IMG/VR virus record: IMGVR_UViG_3300045999_005621
Coordinates: 1 to 21,841 of that record
Source of the DNA: a virus
Length of the DNA: 21,841 nt
Strand: one strand, 5' to 3'
Below are positions 1 through 8,305 of the stretch, in pieces (position 1 is the stretch's first letter; each line of letters starts with the position of its first letter). The notes under the pieces are model-generated. The model did not search any database and was not told where the DNA came from. It saw nothing but the letters and a program-made list of their open reading frames with translations. The position numbers and the translations under genes are program-made.

Positions 1-660
1 ACCGAGAATAACGAAATACATTTTTCCAGTGATAAAGAATTGAAAGAATACTATTCTGATGGTGTTCAAATCCTACAATGGTTTAAGGCACATCGTGCAG
101 ATTTTTTCCAAAAGAAAGACCATGAATTAGTTGGTATAGAAGTTCCGATAAACATAGTTCCACTTGAAACTCACCCAACTGTAAAGTTGGTTGGGTTTCT
201 TGATTTGGTAATTAAGAATACCAAAACAGGAGACATATACATATATGATTTCAAAACGAGCACAAACGGCTGGAACAAATATGCAAAGACTGATAAAGTA
301 AAAACATCACAGTTGTTACTTTACAAAACATATTACGCAAAACAATATGATGTTAGTCCAGAACAAATACATATTGAGTATTTAATTCTTCGCCGTAAAA
401 TAATGGAAGATGCGGAATATGAGGCGATGAAACAACGAGTTCAACGGTTTGAACCATCCAACGGCAAAGTTTCACAGAACAATATCAAAAAAGAAATTGC
501 AGAATTTATCACAACAAACTTTACGGAAGAAGGTGAGTATCGTTTGAATGTTATACAACCAGCAGAAGCTGGTCGCGATTATGCAAATTGTAAATACTGT
601 GAGTTCAATAAAAATGAAGAACTCTGTCCGAAAGAAAAAAGAAATGCTTTACCATTCTAA
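1..660 (+). CDS. PD-(D/E)XK nuclease, RecB/Cas4-like (5' partial)
   Basis: The reading frame is open from base 1 to the stop at 658-660, so the gene begins before the window; the TTG at 40 is not a convincing start. The visible 219 residues carry the core of a PD-(D/E)XK nuclease. A GFLDLV strand supplies the first metal-binding Asp (codon 202-204), a following strand ends in YDFKTS with Asp at 247-249 and Lys at 253-255, and a QLLLY helix gives the Q-x3-Y motif typical of RecB, AddB, Cas4 and related phage exonucleases. The last 25 residues hold a C-x2-C-x8-C cluster, which in Cas4/AddB relatives binds an Fe-S cluster together with a fourth Cys further upstream, here possibly outside the window. 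Likely role: DNA end processing in phage replication or recombination. The fold call is firm; the specific role is inferred. Confidence 0.82.
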   Translation, partial: TENNEIHFSSDKELKEYYSDGVQILQWFKAHRADFFQKKDHELVGIEVPINIVPLETHPTVKLVGFLDLVIKNTKTGDIYIYDFKTSTNGWNKYAKTDKVKTSQLLLYKTYYAKQYDVSPEQIHIEYLILRRKIMEDAEYEAMKQRVQRFEPSNGKVSQNNIKKEIAEFITTNFTEEGEYRLNVIQPAEAGRDYANCKYCEFNKNEELCPKEKRNALPF

Positions 661-664
661 AAAT

Positions 665-747
665 GTGGGGTATGGACTATTGATTGAATAGTTTGTTGTC
701 AAAATTCTATTAAAAAAATCTCCGTCCATATCCTACTTTTTATTTTT
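665..747 (+). terminator. Long stem followed by T-rich tract; candidate terminator
   Basis: Bases 665-677 (GTGGGGTATGGAC) pair with 724-736 (GTCCATATCCTAC) over 13 positions, two of them G-U wobbles. The 46-base intervening segment contains a weaker AATAG/CTATT pairing. The right arm is followed directly by TTTTTATTTTT (737-747). Stem plus T-run right after the stop of the nuclease gene fits an intrinsic terminator, although the loop is unusually long. It could instead be a processed or regulatory RNA structure in front of the endonuclease gene. No folding energy was computed. Confidence 0.45.
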
Positions 748-754
748 CAGATTG

Positions 755-764
755 ATATTTATAG
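755..764 (+). promoter_or_regulatory. ATATTTATAG motif, candidate phage promoter element
   Basis: ATATTTATAG lies 42 bases before the preferred ATG of the endonuclease gene at 807 and just after the stem/T-tract. The same ten bases recur at 17845-17854, and a variant lies at 19063. A phage-specific -10-like element is plausible. The reverse complement contains TATAAATA, the T4-type late promoter core, but that would point away from the genes. Confidence 0.35.
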
Positions 765-806
765 ATGACAACAAATTTATATTTCAATCTGAAAACGGGA
801 GATGTT

Positions 807-1250
807 ATGGTTATCTATATTACCACAAATCTTTTGAATGGCAAAAAATATATCGGAATGGATGGGAAAAACAATCCTAAATACTTAGGTTCCGGAACTG
901 CTATAAAAAATGCTATTAAAAAGTATGGAAAAAATAATTTCAAAAAACAAATAATAGAACAATGCTCTTCATTGCAAGAATTGATTATCCGTGAAGAATA
1001 CTGGTTGAACTATTATGACGCTGGAAATAATGACAATTTTTACAATATGCACAATCGTAGTGTTGGTGGACATTACTCATCTAATGTCATTAAAGAGAAA
1101 ACCTCAAAGAAAAAAGAGAAATTTTGGAGCATTCAAATTCGTACCGATGTTAAAAAAGAATTGAATGACTATTGTAGAAATAACGGATATACTGTAATTG
1201 ATTTTGTAGAAAATATAGTTAGAAATCATTTATCAAAAACTAATTCTTAA
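807..1250 (+). CDS. GIY-YIG endonuclease with C-terminal ribbon-helix-helix domain
   Basis: The start at 807 is preferred: CGGGAG lies five bases before it and the protein then opens directly with the GIY-YIG domain. The upstream in-frame ATG at 765 sits immediately behind the ATATTTATAG motif. The 147-residue product has IYI at 3-5 and YIG at 15-17 (the variant GIY...YIG pair), a helix with KKYGKNNF at 38-45, IREEYW at 61-66 with the likely metal-binding Glu, and an Asn-containing FYNMHN segment at 78-83. Residues 107-142 look like a ribbon-helix-helix DNA-binding unit: a short strand SIQIR, a helix DVKKELNDYCRNNG and a second helix FVENIVRNHL. The gene does not visibly interrupt another gene, so it looks like a free-standing homing-type endonuclease. 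The nuclease family is clear; the RHH call is by pattern. Confidence 0.8.
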   Translation: MVIYITTNLLNGKKYIGMDGKNNPKYLGSGTAIKNAIKKYGKNNFKKQIIEQCSSLQELIIREEYWLNYYDAGNNDNFYNMHNRSVGGHYSSNVIKEKTSKKKEKFWSIQIRTDVKKELNDYCRNNGYTVIDFVENIVRNHLSKTNS

Positions 1251-1277
1251 TCATTTAACCGGAAGTTTAGGTGTTTC

Positions 1278-2663
1278 GTGAAAATAGCTCAATTGGCAAT
1301 CATTGACCTATCAGTTTATAGGGGCATACATACATTCACTAAAAATATATCATCGCTTGATAGTGTTGATACTTTTTATTTTAACCCAAGTGAAACAAAC
1401 AATTTCAAATCAGAATATCAAAACTGTTTAGATATTTCCGAAATGGGAATAGCTGAATTGAAAGATAAATTGGAAGGTTATGATATTGTTGTTTTGAACC
1501 TAAACAAATTTATCTATGATGTTGATGGTATTCAAAAAAGAAAACCAGAACATAGAGAAAGACTGATTGAATTGGCAAAGATGTATTGTCAGTTGAATAC
1601 TATTACTGCATTCTTTGACCACGAGATATACCCGTATGAGGGCATGCATTTCAATACAATCTGTGTTCCGGCATTCATAAAGTATAGTGATTACTATTTG
1701 ACATACACTCCTTTCTTTGTAGATGCCTTGAAAGAATATATTGGAATGAGAGGAACTTCAAACTATACTTTTCAAGTCGGTGGTTATATTGACATGAGTA
1801 TTTATGACAAGTGGATTGAAAAATCATGGTTAGATAAAAAAGAATTACCATATATTTCAGAATGTGCTTACTATGCCAAATTCAAAGGACATGGAAACTT
1901 CAAACCAATAGTGGAAACAATGAGTAAGATGGGATTGAAAGACCTATCTGGTAAGAAATTGGTTCACATTGGAAATACATACTCACCCGAAAATTATTTC
2001 AATCATGTAAAGATATTGGCAGAACACGCGAATGTTTCTCGTAAAACTTTTAGTGATACATTTTTACCAGACTATGATTTGGATCCAACCTTATTCAAAG
2101 TTTTTGATAACCATAAACCCATGATACTTGCCGGAACATATACTATGGAAAGTATGATGGACTTTTTAACTGGTTGTAGATTCAGTATATCAACAACAAA
2201 TACAAAAGTGCCTTTCTTTGGAATGTTTATTACACCAAGATTTGAATATGCTCAAATAGAGAAGAACTTGATGACAATTCCAATCTACGATAAAACATAT
2301 GTTGATTTGTTTGAGGGGACAGAATTTCCTGAATTAGTTTTATCTTATGATATAAATGATTTGGAAAATTCATTAAAAAGTCTTATATTAGATATTCAAA
2401 GATTAGAACAAGATGAAGAAGAATATAACAGACGAAGATTGAGATTGATACGATTAACAGGAGATATGAATAAACTTGATAACTTTGTTCGTGATATGCA
2501 AACAATAGTTTCAAATGGTAAAAGAAATAAAGACGATTACTTGGAAGATTGGTTTAATTCTTCATTGGAACAGATGGGTTACAAATTCAAACCATACCGT
2601 AAAATGCTTATTAACATGAACGGTGTTTCAACAACTACAACACAAAAGTTTTTTAACATATAA
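1278..2663 (+). CDS. Probable GT-B glycosyltransferase
   Basis: The start is GTG at 1278, with AGG at 1269-1271 as ribosome binding site; no other early start is available before residue 57. The 461-residue protein has the look of a two-domain GT-B enzyme. The N-terminal half alternates strands and helices with FFDHEIYPY at 112-120 and VGGYIDMSIYD at 167-177. The C-terminal half opens with a segment like those starting the second Rossmann domain (ECAYYAKFKGHGNF, 195-208) and has a KKLVHIGNTY strand at 226-235. Phage glucosyltransferases related to T4 Agt share this layout, but I do not see a diagnostic motif. It stands first in the glycan cassette, directly before two clear GT4 enzymes. The acceptor (DNA, protein or glycan) is unknown. 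It may also be a protein of this fold with no transferase activity. Confidence 0.5.
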   Translation: MKIAQLAIIDLSVYRGIHTFTKNISSLDSVDTFYFNPSETNNFKSEYQNCLDISEMGIAELKDKLEGYDIVVLNLNKFIYDVDGIQKRKPEHRERLIELAKMYCQLNTITAFFDHEIYPYEGMHFNTICVPAFIKYSDYYLTYTPFFVDALKEYIGMRGTSNYTFQVGGYIDMSIYDKWIEKSWLDKKELPYISECAYYAKFKGHGNFKPIVETMSKMGLKDLSGKKLVHIGNTYSPENYFNHVKILAEHANVSRKTFSDTFLPDYDLDPTLFKVFDNHKPMILAGTYTMESMMDFLTGCRFSISTTNTKVPFFGMFITPRFEYAQIEKNLMTIPIYDKTYVDLFEGTEFPELVLSYDINDLENSLKSLILDIQRLEQDEEEYNRRRLRLIRLTGDMNKLDNFVRDMQTIVSNGKRNKDDYLEDWFNSSLEQMGYKFKPYRKMLINMNGVSTTTTQKFFNI

Positions 2664-2672
2664 AGGTTTCAC

Positions 2673-4109
2673 ATGGCAAAGAAAAAGATATTATTATTAT
2701 CGGATGATATGAGACTAACATCTGGTATAGCAACTGTATCGAGAGATATGGTTATTGGAACGGTAAAAGATTTTGATTGGGTTCAGTTGGGAGCTGCTAT
2801 AAATCATCCAGATAATGGAAAGGTATTAGACTTATCAGAAGATGCAAAGAAAATGACAGGAGATGAAACTGCAAACGTTAAGATATATTGCTATAATAGT
2901 TATGGCGATTCAATGATGCTTCGTAGAATCATAGAACAGGAAAATCCAGATGCTATTTTACATTTTACTGATCCAAGATTTTGGGGTTGGTTGTATAACA
3001 TGGAACACGAGATTAGAACAAAAATTCCTTTATTGTATCTAAACATATGGGATGGTGCAGGTTTAGTCGGTGATACACCAACTGATCCAATGTGGAACAA
3101 AGAGGCGTATTCAAGTTGTGATTTGTTGATGGCAATATCAAAACAAACTTATGGCATAAATCATAGAATATTAAAAAGATTCGGTGAAGATATTCCACCT
3201 CACAGAATAACTTACGTTCCACATGGAATAGACACTGATATGTTTTTTCCAATAGAACCGGTAAAGTCTGAAAGAGAAATTGATTGGAATGAATTGCAAG
3301 AAGAAAGTAAAAAAATACGTGGTAACAATAAAAATAAATTTGTTGTGATGTGGAACAATAGAAATATTCATCGTAAACATCCAGGTGATGTAATTCTTGC
3401 ATACAAACATATGTGTCAGCTTATTGATAAAAATGGAGGAAATGCATCTGAAGATTGTATTTTACTTATGCACACACAACCAATTGATCACAACGGAACT
3501 GATTTAGTTGCACTTGTTGGTGAGTTATGCAATGAATATAATGTTTTATTTGATGATAAAATAGTTCCATCTAATAAATTAAATGTTCTGTATAATTGTG
3601 CAGATGTTGTTGTTAATATGGCGTCTAATGAGGGATTTGGATTGGGAACCGCTGAGGCAATTGCAGCTGGAACTCCAATAGTTGTTAATGTAACAGGTGG
3701 TTTGCAGGATCAATGTGGGTTCATAAATCCAGAAACAAACAAATATTTTACTGCAGATGATTACATAAATATTCACACACTACATAGAAAAGATGTTTGG
3801 GGTGACATACATCATGGTGAATGGGTAAAACCTGTTTGGCCATCTAATATATCGGTTCAAGGTTCTGTTCCAACACCATATATTTTTGATGACCGTGCAG
3901 ACTTTAGAGACATTGGAAATGCTTTATATGAGTGGTACATTGTACCAAAAGAAGAAAGAAAATCTTGTGGATTAAAAGGTAGACAATTTATATCAAATCC
4001 AGAAGTTGGTATGTCCAGAAAAGTTATGGGCGAAAGGGTATCTAAAAGTATAAAAGATACATTAGATAATTTCAAACCAAGAAAAAAATTTAGTTTACAT
4101 TTAGCATAA
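2673..4109 (+). CDS. GT4-family glycosyltransferase
   Basis: This 478-residue protein is a GT-B retaining glycosyltransferase of the GT4 (group 1) family. It opens with a Rossmann strand (KKKILLLSDD, residues 3-12) followed by TSGIATVSRD, the nucleotide-sugar/acceptor loop. YVPHGIDTDMF at 181-191 is the typical interdomain linker, FVVMWNNRNIHRKHP at 223-237 starts the C-terminal domain, and NEGFGLGTAEAIAAGTPIV (319-337) is the E-x7-E donor-binding motif with Glu320 and Glu328. Full-length for the family. ATG at 2673 follows AAAGG closely, nine bases after the previous stop, so it is probably co-transcribed with its neighbours. The transferred sugar cannot be told from sequence. Confidence 0.88.
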   Translation: MAKKKILLLSDDMRLTSGIATVSRDMVIGTVKDFDWVQLGAAINHPDNGKVLDLSEDAKKMTGDETANVKIYCYNSYGDSMMLRRIIEQENPDAILHFTDPRFWGWLYNMEHEIRTKIPLLYLNIWDGAGLVGDTPTDPMWNKEAYSSCDLLMAISKQTYGINHRILKRFGEDIPPHRITYVPHGIDTDMFFPIEPVKSEREIDWNELQEESKKIRGNNKNKFVVMWNNRNIHRKHPGDVILAYKHMCQLIDKNGGNASEDCILLMHTQPIDHNGTDLVALVGELCNEYNVLFDDKIVPSNKLNVLYNCADVVVNMASNEGFGLGTAEAIAAGTPIVVNVTGGLQDQCGFINPETNKYFTADDYINIHTLHRKDVWGDIHHGEWVKPVWPSNISVQGSVPTPYIFDDRADFRDIGNALYEWYIVPKEERKSCGLKGRQFISNPEVGMSRKVMGERVSKSIKDTLDNFKPRKKFSLHLA

Positions 4110-4118
4110 GGATTTTAT

Positions 4119-5432
4119 ATGAGTTATAGACCAAAATTAGTTTTTTGTGGACCGGTTGCAACTATGAGTGGATATGGATCACATGCAAGAGATTTAGTTC
4201 ATTCATTGATAGATATGGATATGTTTGATATTAAAATCATGTCAATAAATTGGGGTGAAACACCAATGAATGCATTGAATCCAAATAATCATCTTGATAA
4301 AAAAATATTAGATAGAATTTTACCAGGACAACTGACAGAACAACCAGATATATGGATGCAGTGTACAATCCCAAATGAGTTTCAAAAAGTTGGTAAATAC
4401 AATGTTGGCATAACTGCAGGAATTGAAACAGATATATGTGATGCGAGTTGGATAGAGGGATGTAATCGAATGGATTTGGTTATAGTTCCATCTAAACATT
4501 CTAAAAAAGTTTTTGAAGATAGTAAATTTGAAAAGAGAGATAAAAATACACATCAAGTTATCGGTGCTGTGGAGTTACAAGTTCCTGTTGAAATTCTACA
4601 CGAGGGGTTCAGAGAAGAAATATACAACAAGGATGCAGAGTTAGATTCTGATGTTGTTGGTTTATTGGATGAAATTAAAAATGATTTTGCATTTTTATTT
4701 GTAGGTCATTGGATGAAAGGGGATTTTGGTCAAGATAGAAAAGATGTTTCTGGATTGATATACACTTTTTTTGAAACATTTGGAGATACACAAAACCAAC
4801 CCGCATTGATATTAAAAACTTCTGCAGGAACTTTTTCTGTATCAGACAGATCTAGAATTATTGAAAAAATAAATTTGATAAAGAGTATGTCCAAGAAAAA
4901 AGTTCTGCCACCTGTTTATTTGTTACACGGTGATTTAACAGACGAACAGATGAATACATTGTACAATCACCCAAAGGTTAAGGCATTTGTTTCTTTTACA
5001 AAAGGTGAGGGTTATGGAAGACCTATTGCTGAATTTGTTACAACAGGAAAACCAGTCTTAGTTTCTGGTTGGAGTGGTCAAACTGACTTTGTTGATGAAA
5101 AGTTTCATACTCTTTTGAAAGGAGAGGTAAAGGAAGTTCATTCTAGTGCGATTTGGGAAGGAATAATAAATGCCGGAACTAATTGGTTCACAGTAGATTA
5201 TCAATCAGCCGCTAAAAAGTTACAATCTATGAAACAAAACTATAATCAACATTTAACAAGTTCAAAACTATCATTGAAATATTTTCATAAAAAATGGTCA
5301 TATTCTGCAATGGTTGATAATTTTAAGAAAATGTTAGAAGAAAGATTGCCAAAATTTTCCGAAAAGGTTGCATTAAACTTACCAAAGTTAAATGCATTAC
5401 CAAAATTGACTACTCTAAAAAAAGAGGATTAA
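4119..5432 (+). CDS. GT4-like glycosyltransferase
   Basis: This is a 437-residue GT-B enzyme. MSGYGSHARDLV at 16-27 is the N-terminal glycine loop, VIVPSKHSKKVFE at 121-133 is the usual surface-helix segment, LHEGF at 160-164 is the linker, FLFVGHW at 192-198 begins the C-terminal Rossmann domain, and GEGYGRPIAEFVTTGKPVL (296-314) is the E-x7-E motif with Glu297 and Glu305. AAGGA precedes the ATG at good spacing and the stop of the previous gene is nine bases upstream. It is only distantly similar to the preceding GT4 gene, so the pair is unlikely to be a recent duplication. Donor and acceptor are unknown. Confidence 0.85.
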   Translation: MSYRPKLVFCGPVATMSGYGSHARDLVHSLIDMDMFDIKIMSINWGETPMNALNPNNHLDKKILDRILPGQLTEQPDIWMQCTIPNEFQKVGKYNVGITAGIETDICDASWIEGCNRMDLVIVPSKHSKKVFEDSKFEKRDKNTHQVIGAVELQVPVEILHEGFREEIYNKDAELDSDVVGLLDEIKNDFAFLFVGHWMKGDFGQDRKDVSGLIYTFFETFGDTQNQPALILKTSAGTFSVSDRSRIIEKINLIKSMSKKKVLPPVYLLHGDLTDEQMNTLYNHPKVKAFVSFTKGEGYGRPIAEFVTTGKPVLVSGWSGQTDFVDEKFHTLLKGEVKEVHSSAIWEGIINAGTNWFTVDYQSAAKKLQSMKQNYNQHLTSSKLSLKYFHKKWSYSAMVDNFKKMLEERLPKFSEKVALNLPKLNALPKLTTLKKED

Positions 5433-5433
5433 A

Positions 5434-6063
5434 ATGATTTCATACACAATAACGGTTTGTAACGAAGATAAGGAATTGGATGAACTACTGTTATTCCTGA
5501 ATCAACATATAAAAGATGATGATGAAATCGTTTTACAAATGGACAGTATGAATGTCACATCAAAGGTTAGATGTGTTATAGATAATCACCGGAATAAAAC
5601 AAAAAATCTCACGGTTATAGAGTTTCCATTAGACAAAGATTTTTCTTCTTTCAAAAATAATTTGAAGAATCATTGTACAAAAAAATGGATATTCAATATA
5701 GATGCAGATGAAATTCCGTCTGAAATTTTAATCAAAAATATACATGATATATTGGAATATAATGATAACATCGATCTTATATTGGTTCCAAGATGGAATA
5801 CCGTTGATGGTATAACGGATTATCATATAAAAAAATGGGGTTGGAATTTGGATAAACAAAACCGTGTGAATTGGCCGGATTATCAAACAAGAATATACAA
5901 AAATAGTGAAAACATTTATTGGAGAAATAAAGTTCACGAAAGGATTTTTGGTTTTGATAAATATGCAAATCTACCGGATGATGAATCATATTGTCTTTAT
6001 CACAAAAAAAGCATAGAAAGACAAGAAACTCAAAACTCATTTTATGAAACAATTGGGAAATAA
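5434..6063 (+). CDS. GT2-family glycosyltransferase (short)
   Basis: This is a 209-residue GT-A protein. It starts with the GT2 opening strand (ISYTITVCNEDKELDELL), has FSSFKNNLKNHCTKKWIFNIDADEI at about 70-94 with a DADE metal/donor motif at 90-93, and then a segment (RIYKNSENIYWRNKVHERI) like that of WaaE/SunS-type transferases, where a conserved Trp-x(n)-His-E element closes the active site. It lacks the extra C-terminal repeats that many bacterial relatives carry. The previous stop is one base upstream, and AGAGGA in the end of the previous gene serves as ribosome binding site. Confidence 0.83.
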   Translation: MISYTITVCNEDKELDELLLFLNQHIKDDDEIVLQMDSMNVTSKVRCVIDNHRNKTKNLTVIEFPLDKDFSSFKNNLKNHCTKKWIFNIDADEIPSEILIKNIHDILEYNDNIDLILVPRWNTVDGITDYHIKKWGWNLDKQNRVNWPDYQTRIYKNSENIYWRNKVHERIFGFDKYANLPDDESYCLYHKKSIERQETQNSFYETIGK

Positions 6064-6068
6064 TTAGA

Positions 6069-7652
6069 ATGAAAGATTTAATAGTAACAACTATAAGTGA
6101 AAATTATGTTTGGACTGATATTAACAATTGGATTAGCTCATTAAAAAATACAACATATTCTGGTGATATTCTTGTTATAGCATATAACTTTGAAGATAAT
6201 CATTCTCATTTAGAAAAATTGAGAGATATGGGTGTAACTATATTGGCACCAAATAATACATTTCGTGGTGAGATAGAAAATAAATTTGTTTGGCACTCTG
6301 GAGAAGTGAACCCTTCAAATGCAAACAAACTTATACATAATGTTAGATTGTTCCATCTTTGGCAATACTTTAATGAAACAAATTTAGATAAAGGTTACGA
6401 TCGAGTTATATTTACAGATGGTAGGGATGTATATTTTCAAACAAATCCATCAGACTGGCTGGATTCTAATATGAAATCGGATGTAATAGTTCCATCCGAG
6501 GCGGTTACATATGAAAATGAACCTTGGAATAGAAATAATCTTTTGAGTAATTATGGTCCATATTTGTATGAATATCTTCTAAAAGAAAAGTCTGCGTGTA
6601 ATGTTGGAACATTTGCTTGTAAAGCCGATATTGTTAGAGATTTATGCTTAATACTATATTTGATGTCAAACAATACTGGTCATGCCGACCAACCTTCATT
6701 TAATATAATCACAAACACTTTATTGAAAGATAAGTCACAATGGGTAGACTACAACGATTCTTGGGCACTGCAGATAGGAACAATAGTAAATGAATTGGAT
6801 AAATATGTTGATACAAAAGACGGATTACTATATCCAAAAAATTCATCAACACCGTATTCATTAGTTCATCAGTATGATAGGATTCCTCATTTGAAAAGTT
6901 TTGTGGATAAAAAATTCAATCAGATAGATGATAGGATGTTATCATTCATCATTCCATACCGGAATAGAGAAAATCATCTTTCAAAATTACTACCAAGATT
7001 AAAACAAGTTCTTGCTGGTAAGAACTATGAAATAATAATTGCAGAGCAAAATGATAATGAAAAGTTTCTGTTGAGTTCATTGTATAACATTGCATACAAA
7101 TATACAAGTGGAGATACAATTGTGTTTCACGATGTAGACTATTATCCGTCTGATAATGTTGTTTATGACACCGATAATGATAAACCATTTTATCCTGTTG
7201 GTAAGTTAGTATTCTTGGATGAAAACGATAAACAGAGATCAATTGATGATATACCAGATGGATATAGAAATTTTCACAATACAGTTGGTGATCATGCCGG
7301 TGGAGTTTTTGTATTACCGAAAAATGTTTTTGAGAAGATAGGGGGGTTCAATCCATATTATCGAGGTTGGGGTAAAGATGATGATGATACGAAAACTAGA
7401 GTTAGAATAAATGGATATGAATGGAACAGAAACAATCAAGGACTGTTTTATGCATTATACCATGAAGATAGTAAACCAGAAGATAATGATAATGATTTTA
7501 TCCGTAACCATGAAATACTCTATAAATTTAAAGAGTATTTGAAATATGGGTATAAAGATGTATCGGCAGATGTTGAAGTATTTCAAGTTGATGATAAAAC
7601 AAAATGGTTGAAAATAAACAATTTTAAATACACAGAAACGGGATTAAATTGA
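6069..7652 (+). CDS. Two-domain glycosyltransferase; C-terminal half galactosyltransferase-7-like
   Basis: This 527-residue protein is apparently a fusion of two GT-A domains. Residues 1-280 have FTDGRDVYFQTNP at 115-127, a donor/metal site placed after a long strand, and NVGTFACKADIV at 178-189, as in GT8/DUF616-like enzymes. Residues 290-500 open with LSFIIPYRNRENHL (291-304), have FHDVDYYP at 353-360 (DVD as the DXD motif) and carry HAGGVFVLPKNVFEKIGGFN at 409-428 followed by GWGKDDDD at 433-440. That run matches the C-terminal domain of the beta-1,4-galactosyltransferase (GT7) family, where the GWG-x-[ED]-D segment binds acceptor and metal. The two active sites may add two sugars in sequence. 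The family call for the second half is strong, that for the first half moderate. Confidence 0.8.
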   Translation: MKDLIVTTISENYVWTDINNWISSLKNTTYSGDILVIAYNFEDNHSHLEKLRDMGVTILAPNNTFRGEIENKFVWHSGEVNPSNANKLIHNVRLFHLWQYFNETNLDKGYDRVIFTDGRDVYFQTNPSDWLDSNMKSDVIVPSEAVTYENEPWNRNNLLSNYGPYLYEYLLKEKSACNVGTFACKADIVRDLCLILYLMSNNTGHADQPSFNIITNTLLKDKSQWVDYNDSWALQIGTIVNELDKYVDTKDGLLYPKNSSTPYSLVHQYDRIPHLKSFVDKKFNQIDDRMLSFIIPYRNRENHLSKLLPRLKQVLAGKNYEIIIAEQNDNEKFLLSSLYNIAYKYTSGDTIVFHDVDYYPSDNVVYDTDNDKPFYPVGKLVFLDENDKQRSIDDIPDGYRNFHNTVGDHAGGVFVLPKNVFEKIGGFNPYYRGWGKDDDDTKTRVRINGYEWNRNNQGLFYALYHEDSKPEDNDNDFIRNHEILYKFKEYLKYGYKDVSADVEVFQVDDKTKWLKINNFKYTETGLN

Positions 7653-7653
7653 A

Positions 7654-8298
7654 ATGAAATCATACCAAGATATTGTTGGATTTTTTAATTATGAAAAAAT
7701 ATACTATGATAATGTTATGAGCGCATATGATGGTGATGTATTTGTTGAAGTTGGAAGTCTTTGGGGACGCAGTGTAATTTACATGGGACAGGCGTGTAAA
7801 CAGTTCAATAAGAATATAAAAATTTATGCAGTTGATTATTGGGATTACAGAGGAGTTCCAGAGTTAATGACTCCTGGTTTGGATCCATCTGGATTGGATT
7901 ATGAAAAAGATGGTCCAGATTGTTTATATGATTCATATTTAAAAAACTTAAAGGATTGTGGTGTAGATGATATTGTTACATCTTTAAGGTTATCATCAGA
8001 AGATGCTAGCAAAACGTTTGATGACGATTCCGTAGATTTTATTTTCATAGACGCTAATCATACATATGAAAGTGTAATGAATGATTTAAAGTGCTGGCAT
8101 AAAAAAATAAAACCAGGAAAAATAATATCTGGACACGATTACGATTGGGATGGTGTTAGAACTGCTGTTAATGATTTTTTTGGAGAAGGTAATATATCAA
8201 CCTACAACACATCGTGGATATATCAAAAACCAGTTTTTGATATTGATTCCGAATCTATTAAAAAATACAATCAATATAATTTATACACAAACATATGA
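7654..8298 (+). CDS. Class I SAM-dependent methyltransferase (Methyltransf_24 type)
   Basis: This 214-residue Rossmann methyltransferase has VFVEVGSLWGRSVIYMG at 29-45 as SAM-binding motif I, IYAVDYWD at 57-64 as motif II with its acidic residue, and VDFIFIDANHTYESVMNDL at 127-145. That last run, the IDxxHxYE signature of the Methyltransf_24 / macrocin-O-methyltransferase-like group, is followed by PGKIISGHDYDWDGV (154-168). These enzymes often methylate sugar hydroxyls in surface polysaccharide or antibiotic loci, which fits the location. The start lies one base after the previous stop. The substrate is not known. Confidence 0.82.
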   Translation: MKSYQDIVGFFNYEKIYYDNVMSAYDGDVFVEVGSLWGRSVIYMGQACKQFNKNIKIYAVDYWDYRGVPELMTPGLDPSGLDYEKDGPDCLYDSYLKNLKDCGVDDIVTSLRLSSEDASKTFDDDSVDFIFIDANHTYESVMNDLKCWHKKIKPGKIISGHDYDWDGVRTAVNDFFGEGNISTYNTSWIYQKPVFDIDSESIKKYNQYNLYTNI

Positions 8299-8305
8299 TA
8301 AAAAA

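Noticed and set aside
755-764. T4-type late promoter TATAAATA on the minus strand
   Set aside because: The reverse complement fits, but there are no supported minus-strand genes in the window for it to serve.
765-806. ATG at 765 as start of the endonuclease
   Set aside because: It lies directly behind the promoter-like motif, adds 14 residues with no family match, and has no ribosome binding site, whereas 807 has GGGAG.
661-1277. Group I intron or intein around the GIY-YIG gene
   Set aside because: The nuclease gene before it ends with a proper stop and C-terminal Cys cluster, and the gene after it starts independently. No split gene is visible.
2900-3410. Several overlapping minus-strand open frames inside the GT4 gene
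   Set aside because: They lie wholly opposite a clear glycosyltransferase gene, show no motifs, and their composition is that of antisense AT-rich coding DNA.
8150-8305. Upstream extension of the FkbM gene into the preceding methyltransferase gene
   Set aside because: The extra 52 residues match no domain and overlap a well-supported gene. The ATG at 8306 fits the spacing.
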